This document shows, one piece after another, positions 13,162-28,000 of a stretch of 64,000 bases of DNA. A model generated the notes under the pieces. It did not search any database and was not told the DNA's origin. It saw only the letters and a list, made by a program, of their open reading frames with translations. This DNA is from Carya illinoinensis. Lineage: Eukaryota; Streptophyta; Magnoliopsida; Fagales; Juglandaceae. The stretch lies in assembly GCF_018687715.1 (NCBI RefSeq), contig NC_056760.1, forward strand, positions 5,803,501-5,867,500, read 5' to 3'. Made by a program: the position numbers and the translations under genes. Every line of letters begins with the position of its first letter. Position 1 is the first letter of the stretch.

Positions 13162-13885
13162 GCAGGAAGGGAAGAACCGGAGGAGAAAAAGAAAGAAAAA
13201 AGAAAGAAGAAAAAAAATGAGAAATGAGGTCAAATCTCCACCTTCATCGACCACCACAACCCAATCTCTTCCGCCATCGACGAAAAAACCACCTCTACCA
13301 TCAACGGAGTCACATACTCAAAGTTTGTTTTCTTTCCTTCCAATTTTTGGTGTCTTAAGCATATTTTGTTCAGATTTGAACAAGTAGAAAGAAGACTACA
13401 AGATGAGAACCTCAAATCTGAACCAAAAACCTTAAAAAACTCGGCTTAAATTATAATTACAAAAGGAATTTTATTTATTGCTCCTACCATAAATCTGCAT
13501 ATCTGGAGAGTAGAATAAAGAGTCAGAATTGGCTCAGAAAAAGAAGAGGGATGCATATGGCATTGTTCCCCTTTGTAGCTGGGGTCCATTTGGTTGTATT
13601 TTGGCATCTTGCTATCTATGTAGACGAATATGCTTCAAACAAAGACGAATATGCTTTAAACAAAAGAAAGAACACAAGGAAAATGGAGGAAAATTAAAGA
13701 AAAGATAATAAAATGAGATTTATCAAACCAGAAAAATGTATTCAAACCAGATAACTCAAATTGTAAGTATTGACAATATTTTCACAAATTTATAAATTGA
13801 TTTTTCGTACAAAGTGACGGTGATGGGGTGAGGGGAGGGCGATGGGGATAAAGTTCTCTAGGTATGCTTTCTGCTTTCGAAGATA
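12386..13885. other. Intergenic DNA with a (GA)n microsatellite
   Basis: No gene is supported. The region from 12700 to 13070 is relatively G-rich with GGTGG/CGGCGG runs. ORFs crossing the microsatellite are artefacts of the repeat. Confidence 0.5.
13071..13158. repeat. (GA)44 microsatellite
   Basis: About 88 bp of uninterrupted GA dinucleotides. A second long GA run lies at 46563-46639. Confidence 0.95.
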
Positions 13886-14210
13886 TTTTATATACTAGAT
13901 AAATGCTAATCACTATTATTTTATCATATTTTTTATTTTGGAATATGTGATATTAAATAACTAAAAATCATTTATTTATATCTAATTTATGGATCAATTA
14001 TTTGATATTACGTCATTAGATGTTAAAAGAATAATAATAAAATAGACCATAAGTATAATTTTTCTTAATAATATACTCATTTATTTTTATTTTATTGCAT
14101 TATTGTGATATTACTCATAATTTTTAAATTACTATTTATTTTACAAAAATAAAATAGTTTTAATATAATGAATTAAAAATGAAACGACGTGAAGTTTGGA
14201 AGGAATCCAT

Positions 14211-14232
14211 CATGATGTCATCCACGACGTGG
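14211..14232 (+). promoter_or_regulatory. as-1/ocs-like motif upstream of GST2
   Basis: CATGATGTCATCCACGACGTGG combines TGATGTCA with ACGACGTGG four bases later. It is identical or nearly so upstream of GST4 and GST5, at similar distance from their TATA boxes. TGA-type bZIP binding is inferred, not shown. Confidence 0.45.
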
Positions 14233-14277
14233 AGCAATCTTCGAGGCCAAGCCCTTCCAAGCCACTCGTACAATTTC

Positions 14278-14285
14278 TATAAATA
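14278..14285 (+). promoter_or_regulatory. TATA box of GST2
   Basis: TATAAATA about 90 bp upstream of the ATG, in the same relative position as in GST5. Confidence 0.6.
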
Positions 14286-14329
14286 ATTAAATATACTGTC
14301 CCACTCTATCCAGTTCGCACTCTCGCTAA

Positions 14330-15930
<1,601 letters not shown>

Positions 15931-16188
15931 CGGTTTGGCCCCAACATTGAAGTGCTACCGTATGTATTTGCAGCGTTTAGGATGGTTTTTATGTGCGTCT
16001 CTGCTGAACGTTTTATCAAAAGTGTAGTATCTTTTATCATAAATAAGAAAGACACTTCGTTGTGTCCTCTGTATGTTACTTCGTTGTGTCCTCTGCATGT
16101 TATTGATGAAGAGTAGTGCTATACTTAAGCTTGTACAGTAATTTACACCACACTCTGTCAACGTGGTAATTTTTTTAGAGAAAATATT
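15931..16188. other. Downstream flank of GST2
   Basis: The 3' untranslated and flanking sequence is shared with GST1 and GST3 up to about 16100. A short tandem duplication of ACTTCGTTGTGTCCTCT occurs at about 16050-16096. Confidence 0.5.
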
Positions 16189-16320
16189 GGGAGCAGCCAC
16201 TATTCATCAATGCACACCACACACCCTATAAAAAACATCTATATATCCTATGAAAAGCATCCTTACACCCTATAAATACCTATAAGTGTGTGGTGTGCAG
16301 CATGAACAGTGGCTACTCCC
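16189..16320. mobile_element. Fold-back MITE of 132 bp
   Basis: Long inverted repeats: GGGAGCAGCCACTATTCAT at the left pairs with ATGAACAGTGGCTACTCCC at the right, and the similarity continues inward through GCACACCACACAC/GTGTGTGGTGTGC. The middle is ATC/TATA-rich. Nothing is encoded. No clear target duplication was read, but flanking TAATT-like bases may extend the inverted repeats. Confidence 0.6.
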
Positions 16321-16449
16321 TAGAATTACTCATTTTTTTAATGCTACAGTAGAATGGCAACCTTTTACGCCTAAATTAAAATTTTATTTAAGATGCTACA
16401 CTAAAATGTTTGCATTTTACGCTATTTAGAATTGAATAATCACTAAATT

Positions 16450-16700
16450 TTCAAAAATCTGCTGCTCCCTTCAACGCGTCGCTCCTCTCGCTCGCCTAAC
16501 CGAAAATCTTCTGCCGGCTGTAGTCTGAAGTTGATCATACCGTCTGGTGTGCCGGCTGCCGACCCTTCTGCCGGCTGCCGACCCTTCTGCCGGCTGTTGA
16601 ACCTTTTGCCGTCTTCTGTCTGCTGCTTGAGGTCTGCGAGTCTGTGAGGTAAATATTGAGCTGTCCGTGCCCTGTTTAGCCATCCTCAATTTGTGGTTCT
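16450..16700. repeat. GC-rich stretch with a 19-bp tandem repeat
   Basis: GCCGGCTGCCGACCCTTCT is repeated twice plus a partial unit within 16549-16605. The whole stretch is unusually GC-rich for the window. It lies about 0.9 kb before the GBF-like fragment and could be that gene's former leader exon; this is a guess. Confidence 0.4.
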
Positions 16701-17548
16701 TTAGGCAAAGTGGTTTTGATGGCTTCTAATTTGCACTGATAGGAAGAGTGTAGTGCGATTAAGTTTGGGTTGTGATAATGAATTTTAATTTTTTTTTTTT
16801 GTTGGATTCCGAGAGGCATTTACTAGGTTTGGGTTTTCCTTAAATTTGTAGGTAAATGGATAGAGAAGGTAAGATTTGCTATATTTTCAACTCAAAACTA
16901 AGACAAAATTAATCCGCATAGAACTAAAATACATGGGTATCAATTACTGTAGAAATTTTATCCTCTAAGCCCTATTACCATTTATGCTATTTTATTTCCG
17001 AATTAAGTACTGTAATATGGGTATCAATTTTGATTGAGATTGAGATTGTGGTGTGAGATTATGGAGTGGATTCTGATATTTTGGCATGAATTCTGACAGT
17101 AATGGTATGATATATTTATTGTGGGGTTAGATTATGGCTTGAATTCTTATGAGATATGGATTAAATTTTTTTTTGTTTTGGTTTCAGATTGTGGCTTGAA
17201 TTTTTCTAAGATTGTGATTATTTATGGATTGAATTATGTTGATTTTGGTATTTGATTGTGGCTTGAAGATTGTGATTTAATATGGCTAGTGCGATTAATT
17301 AATGCGCTGAACTCAAAATGCCTGGAGTATGTAATGCTAAAAACCCAAAATCAAACAAAAATAAAAAATACAGATCTATAGTTGCACTTCCCAGCCTGAA
17401 AAATCAATTACTAAATTCTAATCATTGTAGACATAACTAATTAATGTTTAGGACTTCAAATTACTATGAAATGTTTATTCTAACTTAATGTAGAGCTGTG
17501 TTTTTGTGATGCATTTATTAATTAGTTATTCTAATTTATTATAGCGTT

Positions 17549-17926
17549 ATGGACAAAGAAGAAGATAAAAGGTCACTCAGGCCTTCTACACCAATTCCAC
17601 CGACTCAGGTATGATACATTGGTCATTCATAAAAGGATGTGTCTTGATTCCAACTAGTTAATGTATTTTTATTTGTGTATTGTAAGGATATTATGGTCCA
17701 GGAAGTACTTATTACCCACCATTTATAATGCATCCAAATGCATTTCCTAATTCATACACATATACATGGGGTAGCCAGGTACATAGATTTCTAAACATTA
17801 ATTTTTTTTTCCCGGCAGTTGATTCTTAACCTTTCTAACTCTGTGCTTGATTACAGGCACCACCAATGCCACCTTTTCCAGCAACGTTCATTTACCCTCC
17901 GTCGACTAGTGCAGAGAAACATGACC
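17549..17926 (+). pseudogene. 5' fragment of a GBF-type bZIP (MFMR region) gene
   Basis: Three exon-like blocks are bounded by GT-AG sites: 17549-17608 (starts MDKEEDKRSLRPSTPIPP), 17687-17778 (GYYGPG...YYPPF...TYTWGSQ) and 17857-17926 (APPMPPFPATFIYPP). The order of acidic start, YYGPG, W-G-S-Q and proline-rich PPMPPF blocks resembles the multifunctional mosaic region of plant G-box-binding factors. Intact members continue to a basic-leucine-zipper that binds G-box DNA in the nucleus. Here the sequence ends where the direct repeat begins at 17951, so the DNA-binding half is absent. The phase between blocks 1 and 2 does not fit, so an exon is missing or lost. The family call rests on pattern resemblance only. 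Confidence 0.5.
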
Positions 17927-17950
17927 GTATGCAACAAAATTTTGTTTAAT

Positions 17951-20105
17951 ATTTTGAACTTTTTTTTAATACTACTGTGGGTGGATTCAAATTTTGTTTC
18001 TTTTGCCCAGTGATTGAAGTTCAGTATGTATGGATTCACCTTTGTCCTTCACTTTCAGAAATAGAAAATAGATATTTTAAGAGATATATTTGATATTAAC
18101 CCATTTTTAAATAAGCTCTTTTTATTTCATCACACTAATTAATTGGATAATTTTATATAGGAGGACGTAATCCTGGATCTCGTTGTATAGAATATATATC
18201 AATCTCTTTAGAATTAAGTATTGACGATATAAAATGAATTCATTCAGATTCTAAAATTGGAGAGTTAAGATCAGAATTTTCTTCAGGTTCAATATTTGAA
18301 ATTTTAGAAGAATTTTATGAAAGATCAACTTCTTTTCTTTTAAAGAATGAGTCGATAGTTTTTAATTTAGACATCATTCACGAACCTAAATTTAAAATTA
18401 CATTGAAACATATAAAATAAAGTTAGAAACTTATATAAACTTTATAGATATTTTAATAATAAGGTCTCAAATTAAAATCAAATAATTTAAAATTGAAAAT
18501 CAAACAATTTATTAGAACACATAATGCTATATAAAAAATAAATAAATAAATCAGTACATACAACCATACACAATTAATATATGTAATATATATAGATAAT
18601 ATGATTAATACTAATATAAAATTTTTATAAAGAAAAAAGACATACCCACGTACAGATAAATGAGTAAGGTGTAAGGAAATGGTGCTTCGTGAGACCGTGA
18701 GATGAGACCTAACAGTCTGACAAGGGCTATCAAATACGTTTGTTAATCTACTAAAAAACAAAGTGTTAGTTTTATATAGAAAAAAATCATTAATATATTA
18801 AATAAATAAAAGTATTAATCTACTAAAAGTATTAATCTATTAAATAAATAAATAATATTTTGAATTTGTCATTTTGTGAGTGAGGCTGTGAGGGCCAGGT
18901 ATCGAGGATTAGGGCAAAAAAAAAAAAGGAATTAAACAAGTAACTGAGACAAAAGCGGTTGTTCCTTTAGTTTTGCCTTGGATTTTGACCGAAAGGCTTC
19001 TAGTGGAAGCTTTAAAAATCAAAAGGGGCGAACCTTTTTGTCTAGAAATGCGATAGAGCAAGAGTGAGGTTGCCAATCGTGATTCAGTTAGGCGAAGAGG
19101 CTAGAATTGAGAAGATTTTTGGTCCTTTGGAGATCAGGAGAATGTAAATGGGTTAGTCGTTGGTCGCGCCTCACAGAGTCACAGTCGAGTAGGTAAAGCT
19201 TACTTCTTTTCTTTTTCATTTTGATATTGAAAAATGGAAAAAACAAAATGTGAATGACAAGAGGTGTTTTGAAGTTGGAAAATGAAGAAAAAAAATGTGA
19301 AAGATGAGATGTGAAATATTCTTGTACCGTGTGCGAAGAAAATACAGTTTGTAAATCAGTAAATGGCAGTCTGACAGATTGTCGTAAGCTATAACTTAAA
19401 GATTGAAATGATTTAGAAAATGGAAAGAGGTTAGAAATACTACTGATTATAGTTAGAATTTTTTTAAATTTTTTTATAATAAAAATATGTATTTTATTTT
19501 ATATGAGATGTGTTTTATTTATTTCATTTTTATAGCAGATTAAATTTTATGAATGGGCCAAAATAATTTTTAGAAGGGGCGCCAATACATGATAAATTAA
19601 TATCATTTTATTAAATTAAAAAAATTAACATATATAATTATTTCTTTCAAATTTATGGGGGGGCCATACCCCAACATGTCTCCACCACTGTTTGGCAAAC
19701 ATATCTTTGAGTATTTTGTCATTAAGATTTAAAAAAAAAAAAAATTCAGTGAAAGAGTATTTAACAGACCACTAACAACTACAATTAACACCACCATAAG
19801 CCACATGCCTTTCCATTAACACCCAAAGAAAACAACCACTGTTTTGCTTCACAAAAAATAGAGCACCTGCTCCCTCCATGTCGAGCCACAACCCAGCCAC
19901 CCACGGTTCTAGCTTCCTCTACGTTGTCATTACCTGCCTAGGAAATTTACGAAAGTACGTGGCTATCAATATCTGAAATTATTTTTGCAATATCTGAATA
20001 ATTAGATTTGTGGGAAAGAAGAGAAAGGAGAAACAAGAAGACGATGCTTTGGAACAAAAACTGGGATTGAGAGACAGAGAGGTTGCTGAAGTTTGTGGAA
20101 TTTGT
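17951..20105. repeat. 2.1-kb direct repeat, copy 2
   Basis: Collinear with 8974-11087. The left edge cuts the GBF-like fragment. At the right edge, copy 1 is interrupted by the solo-LTR-like segment, whereas copy 2 continues with GTGCAATAGAAATG. It contains the same unrecognised broken frame at 18160-18345. Confidence 0.75.
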
Positions 20106-20840
20106 GCAATAGAAATGAAATGAAAAAATTTATTTGGAGAAGGAGAGGATATGCAAGAAATAGAAGAAAAAAATGATTAGAAACTAAAATGATGTAAATG
20201 ATTTTGTCGTTCACCATCTGGAGCTCCTCCACCTGGACTGGAGGTCGTACGGAGTGCAATGGTGCTTTTGGCTTTGATTTTGTTGAAGGGATTTTTTTGT
20301 CAAAGTTATCAAGAGTTTTCACTTTGTTGTTGCTATGGTGCAATGCGACTTAGGTTGAGATTTGGGATTTTTTCATCCGACATCGAATAAATCTGGAATT
20401 TGTTCGCACATAGAATACAAAAAAATTCAATAAAACTCCAGCTAATACCTAAGATTCAAATTATCAGACCCTAATCACAGACGTCCCCAAATGAAAATTC
20501 AAAACAAAACCGCACATTCTCTTTGTGTGGACGAGCCATTTGGTTGCAAGTCTTAAGGTCCTAGACGGGTAGAGTTGAACGTCTTTAGGTCACAAGAGAG
20601 AATGAGAGAAACGAAAGAGGAGAGAGGGAAGGAGCGAGAGAGGTATGGTCTCTCAGTGGATCCCCTGTTGTGCGTCTGTTAATGGTTTTTCATATAACGC
20701 TTACGTGGCATGTATTTATTGATCTTTGATAATTAAGTCTTGTAGGAGACATGGTTTAGAAGCATTTCTAATTTTCAAACATTGTTTTTTTTTTTTTTTC
20801 ACAACCATTATCAACTCATCTCATCTCATCGGATAATTAC
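20106..20840. other. Intergenic DNA upstream of GST3
   Basis: No gene is supported. A purine-rich stretch with GAGAGAG motifs lies at 20590-20650, and a T-run followed by CATCTCATCTCATC lies at 20786-20830, part of a MITE family common in the window. The ORF at 20002-20343 on the minus strand spans the repeat edge and has no recognisable domain. Confidence 0.4.
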
Positions 20841-20938
20841 AACTTGATACAAAATGTCTCCAAGAATTCGTTATCCACTGCGTGGGGCAATCTTTCATGC
20901 CAAGCCGACAAGCCCTTCCAGGCCACTCGTACAAATTC

Positions 20939-20946
20939 TATAAATA
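20939..20946 (+). promoter_or_regulatory. TATA box of GST3
   Basis: TATAAATA lies 95 bp before the ATG. The upstream as-1-like block is degenerate here (AAAATGTCTCC...CCACTGCGTGG near 20850-20888). Confidence 0.5.
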
Positions 20947-21072
20947 TACGGACCATACGGTCCCACTCTACCCAGTTCGCATGCTTGCTAAAGCCTGAAG
21001 TCATTTGCTTTCGAAATTCTGAGGCCCGTAACAATGGCAGAGGAAGTGGTTCTGCTCGATTTTGGGGTTAGC

Positions 21073-21416
21073 TGTTGAATAAAACCCCCCAAGTGTGAAA
21101 TGGGTTTGGGTTTGCAGCCACCCACCCCATTCTCACCAACCGTCCACCAACCCACTCACCTCCAGAGGCACTTCTGGTCAAGAGGAGTGGGTGTGTGTTC
21201 CCTCATTGCTCTCCTATAAAAGCAGAGCTCTGCTAGTGTAATTGATGCAGTGGGTGAAGAGAGAAAGAGGGACGTGAGAGAGAGAAATAGAATTTTGTAG
21301 AGTATTTTGTAAATCTCGTACAAATTCTATAAAAGAGGCTCCAGTGGACGTAAGCAATTTGCTGAACCACTTTAAAATTGTCTTGTGTGATTTTTAGATA
21401 GGTCGGAGGCACAATA
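21073..21416 (+). repeat. 5' LTR of the Copia element
   Basis: 344 bp starting TGTTGAATAAAACC and ending GGCACAATA; contains the TATA-like CCTATAAAAGCAGAG near 21214. Confidence 0.93.
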
Positions 21417-21418
21417 AT

Positions 21419-21430
21419 TGGTATCAGAGC
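21419..21430 (+). other. Primer-binding site of the Copia element
   Basis: TGGTATCAGAGC, the initiator tRNA-Met site, two bases after the 5' LTR. Confidence 0.9.
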
Positions 21431-22013
21431 TTTGGTTCGAGCTGTCTAAAAATTCAGGTTGCTCAAAATCAATTTTTGACAACTCCAGGGTGTTCCTCGC
21501 GTCGAGACGAATCCGTTGCCGCAAACAGAATTGAAAACGGAGGTCGGAGGAGCCCACACGCGCCCCTAGAAGGTCAGCGAGTGCATCTGCTGTCATTCAC
21601 GCACCCCACGCGCATCAGAGGTTGAAGACTACTGATTCACACGCGCCCACGCGCCCCCACGCGCTCCAGAGATTGAAGACGTGTGAAAGACACGCACCCC
21701 ACGCGCCCCCACGCGCCCTACAGAGGTTAAGCGCGTGTACTACACGCGCCTCACTCTCTCCACACGCACACAGTGCTGTAGCGCATGTAATCCACGCGCC
21801 CACTCGCCGCCCACTGGCACTGTGCAGCGCGTGCGTCCCACGCGCCAGACAGATCAGAACCGTCCATTTTTCAGATCCATTTTCGGCTTGATCTAAGCCA
21901 TTCGGAGTCCGATTTCAGCAATCAAATAGTATTTTTCCTACTATTTGGATCGTTCCGGACTCATCCGTACGGTTAGAATTTTAAAATTTTGAGTTCAAAT
22001 TTTTAAAATTCAA
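21431..22013 (+). other. Untranslated leader of the Copia element with CACGCGCC repeats
   Basis: Between the primer site and gag lies a GC-rich stretch (about 21540-21850) made of many irregular CACGCGCCC and CACGCGCACC motifs, very unlike the AT-rich surroundings. ORFs in it are simple consequences of this composition. Confidence 0.6.
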
Positions 22014-25000
22014 ATGGAAGGATCTGGAAAAGACAGGAGCTCTAAACATGCCAGTAGCTCAGGACGTCAGTCCACTGTGTCAAATGCCAAGTTTGAAGTT
22101 GAGAAGTTCGATGGAACAAGCAACTTCAACATGTGGCAGTGTGAAGTTATGGACGTGTTGATCCAACAAGAGTTGGATATTACATTGGGAGGAAAGCCAA
22201 ATGATATGACTGATCAGGATTGGAAGAAGCTTAATACTCAAGCTTGTAGTACAATCTGATTATGCCTTACCAAAGAATAAAAATATTTTATCATGAGAGA
22301 GACAGATGCTAGGGTACTTTGGCAGAAATTGGAGGATAAGTTCATGAAGAGGAGCATTGAGAGCCGTTTGCACTTGAAGAAGAAGCTCTTCAGATTTCAA
22401 TTTCGTGAAGGTATTTCAATGTCTGAACATCTGAATAATTATAACCAAATTCTTGCTGATTTGTTAAACTTGGATGTTAAAATCGAAGATGAAGATAAAG
22501 CTTTACTACTATTGAATTCCTTGCCTGATACATATGAGTATTTAATTACTACTCTATTGTACGGAAGGAAAAGATTAGTTTTGAAGATGTATCTAGCTCT
22601 TTAATTAGCAATGAGTACCGGAGAAAAGATAAACAGGTACACCAAGATACATCAAGTGAAGCGTTAACAGTAAGAAGGAGACCACAGTCAAGGTATCCCG
22701 GAAGGAGGAAAGGTTTTCATTCGAAAACCCGAGCCACATCACGTGGTTCATCAGTCGGCAGAAAACTCGCCAGAGACGAGTGTTCCTTTTGTCACAACAA
22801 AGGACACTGGAGGAAGGATTGTCCCAACCGGAAGGGACAATAGCAGAATCAACCCACCACAGCCAATGTCATGGACAGAGATGACGAGTCAGATTTTTCC
22901 TTGGCAAGTTCATCATCCATTTGTCATTCCGATGAATGGATTATGGATTCCGGATGTACCTATCATATGTGTCCCAATCGGGACTAGTTTACTGACTTCA
23001 CAAAAATTGATGGTGGAGCAGTACTTATGGGCAATGATAGTGCCTGTAAGACTCAAGGAATAGGTAGTATTCGGTTAAAGCTGCACGATGGCAGCGTCAA
23101 GACTCCGACAGAAGTTCAGTATGTTCCGAACTTGCGGAAGAATCTCATCTCACTGGGATCTCTAGATTCAAAGGGATTCAGAATCGCCATTGAAGACGGA
23201 ACTCTCAAAGTACTAATGGGAGTTCAGGTGGTAATGAAGGGTTTGAGGCGCGGAAACTTATACTTCTTGCAAGGAAGTACTGTTGATGGAAGAGCTTCCA
23301 CAGGCTGTGAGAAGATAGATGAGACTGATGACGACACCACTAGTCTTTGGCATATGTGTATGCGACACGCAGGAGAAAAAGTTTTGCAAACACTGGTGAA
23401 GCAAGGCCTACTCAAAGGTGCCAAGACAGGTAAACTGTCTTTCTGTGAGCACTGTGTATTGGAGAAGCAGAGGCGGATCAAGTTTGGAACCGCAGTACAC
23501 AATACACAAGGAATTCTTGACTATGTGCATTCCGATGTTTGGGGACCTACCCAAAATGCATCTTTGGGAGGTAAGCATTGGTTTGTAACTTTGTTGATGA
23601 TTATTCTCGTCGTGTGTGGGTGTATACAATGAAGAATAAAGATGAAGTGCTGAAAATCTTCCTTGATTGGAAGAAAGTGGTTGAGACTCGGACCGGCAGG
23701 AAGATCAAGCGGCTCAGATCTGATAATGAAGGTGAGTACACTTCAGACCCCTTCATGGAAGTATGCCGGAGAGAGAGAATTGTCAGACACTTCACGGTAC
23801 GAGGTACACCGCAGTAGAACGGTGTGGCAGAACGAATGAATCGTACCTTATTAGAGAAAGTGCGATATATGTTGCTGAATGCTGGATTCAGTAAATAATT
23901 TTGGGCTGAAGCTGTGACATATGCCTGCCACCTCATCAACTGACTACCCGCAGCTGCCAATGACGGAAGGACACCTATTGAAATGTGGAGAGGTAAACAT
24001 GCTACTGATTATGATTTTTTACACATTTTCGGATGTCCTGCTTACTATCATGTTAAAGACAAGTAAGCTTGATCCTAGAGCCAAAAAAGCAAAATTCTTA
24101 AGTTTTAGTACCGGTGTAAAAGGGTATAGACTCTGGTGCATAGAGTCCAAAAAGGTAATCATCAGTAGAGATGTTACATTCAACGAATCTGATATGCTTA
24201 AGTCACATAAGCATAAAGATTCCAGTGAAGGCAGCAGTGATGGCAAAACATCAGATGATTCGCAGAGTGTGGAGTTTATTACTTCATAGAAGTTGGAAAA
24301 GCATGGACAAGATGAGGTTGATAATCCAGTCACAGTACCTCCAAGTCAACCCGAGTCAATAGCAACCAACAGACCGAGACGAGAGAAACGTGTACCGACA
24401 CGTTATGCAGACTATGTGACATATGCATTACCAGCTGAAGGGGGTGAGATCCCAACCACTTACAGAGAAGCCGTACAGTCCAGTGAACAAGTTAAATGGA
24501 CAAAGGCGATGAATGAAGAGATACAATCTCTTCACCAGAACTAGACTTGGGAGCTTGTGCCGCTTCCAAAAGGAAAGAAGACAATTGATTATAAGTGGAT
24601 CTTCAATCAGAAAGATGATCAAGCTGCTAAAAATAGAGTGCAATACAAAGCTAGGTTGGTAGCCAAGGGCTATGCTCAGACAAAAGGAATTGACTACAGT
24701 GAAGTATTCTCTCCTGTTGTGAAGCATTCATCCATTCGGATATTGCTAGCTTTGGTTGTACAATATGATCTTGAGTTAGCACAGCTTGATATAAAGACAG
24801 CTTTCTTACATGGTGATCTGGAAGAGGAGATTTATCTGTCTCAACCAGAAGGATTCAAAGAAGCTGGTAAAGAAAATTGGGTATGCAGTCTGAAGAAGTC
24901 TCTCTATGGCTTGAAGCAGTTACCTCGGCAATGGTACAAGCGTTTCGACCGCTTTATGTTGGATCTAAAATACACTCGTTGCCAATACGATCATTGTGTA

Positions 25001-25990
25001 TATTTCAGAAAACTTGCAAATGGATCTTTCTTTTATTGCTTTTATATGTAGATGATATGTTAATTGCATGTAAAAGCAAGGGGGAGATAGATCGCTTAAA
25101 AACTCAGTTAAGTAATGAGTTTGAAATGAAAGATATAGGAGAAGTACGAAGAATACTGGGGATGGAGATCAGCAGAGATAGGGTGAAAGGTACAGTTTAC
25201 CTTACTCAGAAGCAGTATCTGAAGAGAATACTACAACGATTCAATATCGACTCAAAGACGAAGCCGGTGAGTACTCCTATGGCCCCATATTTCAAACTCA
25301 GTGCATTGCAGTCTCCTAAAATCGATGAAGAGCGGGACTACATGAAGAATGTCCCATATGCAAGTGTTGTTGGAAGTTTAATGTATGCCATGGTGTGTAC
25401 ACGACCTGATATCTCCCAGGCCGTTAGCTTAGTTAGTCACTATATGCATAATCCTGGAAAGGTTCATTGGCATGCGGCTAAGTGGATTCTACGGTATATT
25501 GCTAGGACCGTAGATGTTGGTTTGAGGTTCGAGAAGAGTGAAGATAATCTAGTAACTGGATATGTTGACTCAGACTATGCAGGTGATCTTGAAAAACGCC
25601 GATCGACAACTGGTTATGTGTTCACTATGGCTGGAGGACCAGTTAGTTGGTGATCAACTTTGCAGTCAACAATTGCACTATCATCAACTGAGGCTGAATA
25701 CATGGTTGTAACAGAAGCCGTGAAAGAAGCTATTTGGTTACAGGGATTGGTAACAGATTTAGGCTTTGAGCAGTAAGAGGTTACCGTTTACTGTGACAGT
25801 CAGAGTGCAATTCATTTGGCCAAAAATCAAGTATATCACTCTCGAACAAAACATATAGATGTCCGATTTCACTTTGTACTGAAATATTAGAAGAAGATGA
25901 CATCAAACTTCAGAAGATTGGCACTGAAGATAATCCAGTAAATATGTTGACGAAGGTCGTCACAGGGATCAAGTTCCAACACTGTTTGGA
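22014..25990 (+). pseudogene. Degenerate Copia gag-pol polyprotein
   Basis: Remains read in order. Gag starts at 22014 (EVEKFDGTSNFNMWQ), with a CX2CX4HX4C zinc knuckle near 22778-22823. The protease DSG motif is at 22946. The integrase region (HSDVWGP, then NGVAERMNRTL) spans about 23345-23950. Reverse transcriptase begins near 24557 (LDIKTAFLHGDLEEEIY) with YVDD at 25045-25056. RNase H (SSTEAEY, HIDVRFHF) extends to about 25890. In-frame stops occur near 22257, 22275, 23816, 23897, 24287, 24543, 25651, 25774 and 25889, and frame changes near 22585, 23600 and 25030. The product is therefore dead. The layout (integrase before reverse transcriptase) marks Copia, and the gag is closest in pattern to Tnt1-type elements. 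Confidence 0.9.
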
Positions 25991-26128
25991 CTTGATCAGT
26001 ATTGAACACTACTGAGTACCGTCGGGTGCATTGGAGCTCATTCAACAACGGAAGTCTCTCATGTCAAAGAATGGGGTGCATTCATTTGAAGAATGAATCA
26101 GTTTGTAAGAATCCTAGTACGGCACACT

Positions 26129-26145
26129 TGGGTAGAGGGGATGAT
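26129..26145 (+). other. Polypurine tract of the Copia element
   Basis: TTGGGTAGAGGGGATGA directly precedes the 3' LTR. Confidence 0.75.
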
Positions 26146-26809
<664 letters not shown>

Positions 26810-28000
26810 TAAGTGTCACTTTAGTTCCTTTTACGGCTTCATTTGTCCGATAGATTTTGCTGGGATTTAGCGTATTTTGTTTATTTATTGGTTTGGTTTT
26901 TTGTTCTTTAAATTTACGACCATTATAGTAGTCAGAGCAGCTCAATATTTTAATCTATTCATGTATGTTTATTTTTTTGATTTGGCCGCTTTCATTTCAT
27001 GGGTATCCCATATGTTGACTACTTTGATTTTTGGTTTGGAGTAACAAGGTCTATCAGTGTAGGCTAGCAAGATTTCTTTTAAAAATATATCGTGACGTTA
27101 ATACTTTCATCAGAATTCCATATTTTATCGGAAAGATTCAAGAAACGATGATGATTCTAATAGTCGTAATGTAATTTCGGTTAATTTACTATGAACCTCC
27201 TAGATTCGACAGACATAGTCTTGATCTTCAATCTCGCAATCAACAAACTGAATTGAGCTTTTCTTTCTGGATTCTGAAAAAAGTATTTGGGGAATTGACG
27301 TCAGCTTCTGCAATTCTGTCCCAATTTCAATATCTTGGTTTTAATTTTATGATGTCCTTGAACGCTAGCAGATAAGAGTACTGGGGAAATAATTTGACCC
27401 TTGGAAAAAAAAGATCACCTTCCAGTCCAATGAACCGGAAATTTATGCTTTGGGGAAACTAATGTCATTCTATTTGCATTTGTTAATGTGTAAAATTTTA
27501 AATGGCTGTCTAATTAAGTGGTAGATATATGAAACCACTTGAAAGATGGTTCCACATCAGTTTTTTCATATTTTTTGGGAGGAGTCGTTCTGACATTCTT
27601 CGTCCTAATCTATAATCTATGGAGAGTGGTAATACAATGTACATGCAAAGTGCAGATGTATGATACTGGGAGGAAACTCTGGAGTACAAAAGGAGAAGAG
27701 CACGAGACGACAAAGGAGGAGTTACTTGAAATCTTTAAGACTTTGGAGGAAGAGCTTGGTGAGAAGCCTTACTTTGGGGGTGAAACATTTGGGTTTATGG
27801 ATGTTGCTTTTGTAACTTTCTACAGCTGTTTCTATGCATTTGAGACATTTGGAGAATTCAGCATGGAGGCAGAGCACCCCAAGATTATTGCATGGGCCAA
27901 GAGGTGCATGCAAAAGGAGAGTGTCGCCAAGACTCTTCCTGACCAGCAGAAGGTCTACGAATTTGCCCTGGGTATGAGGAAGAGGTTTTTAGGAGAGTAA

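Noticed and set aside
12939..13387. ORFs rich in Arg-Glu or Ser-Leu repeats
   Set aside because: Translations of the (GA)n microsatellite; no start context or domain. The same applies to 46531-46767.
21615..21891. ORFs in the GC-rich Copia leader
   Set aside because: Composition artefacts of CACGCGCC repeats, upstream of gag, with no domains.
22014..25990. Treating the Copia pieces as several separate host genes
   Set aside because: Order, motifs, LTRs and target duplications show one decayed gag-pol frame.
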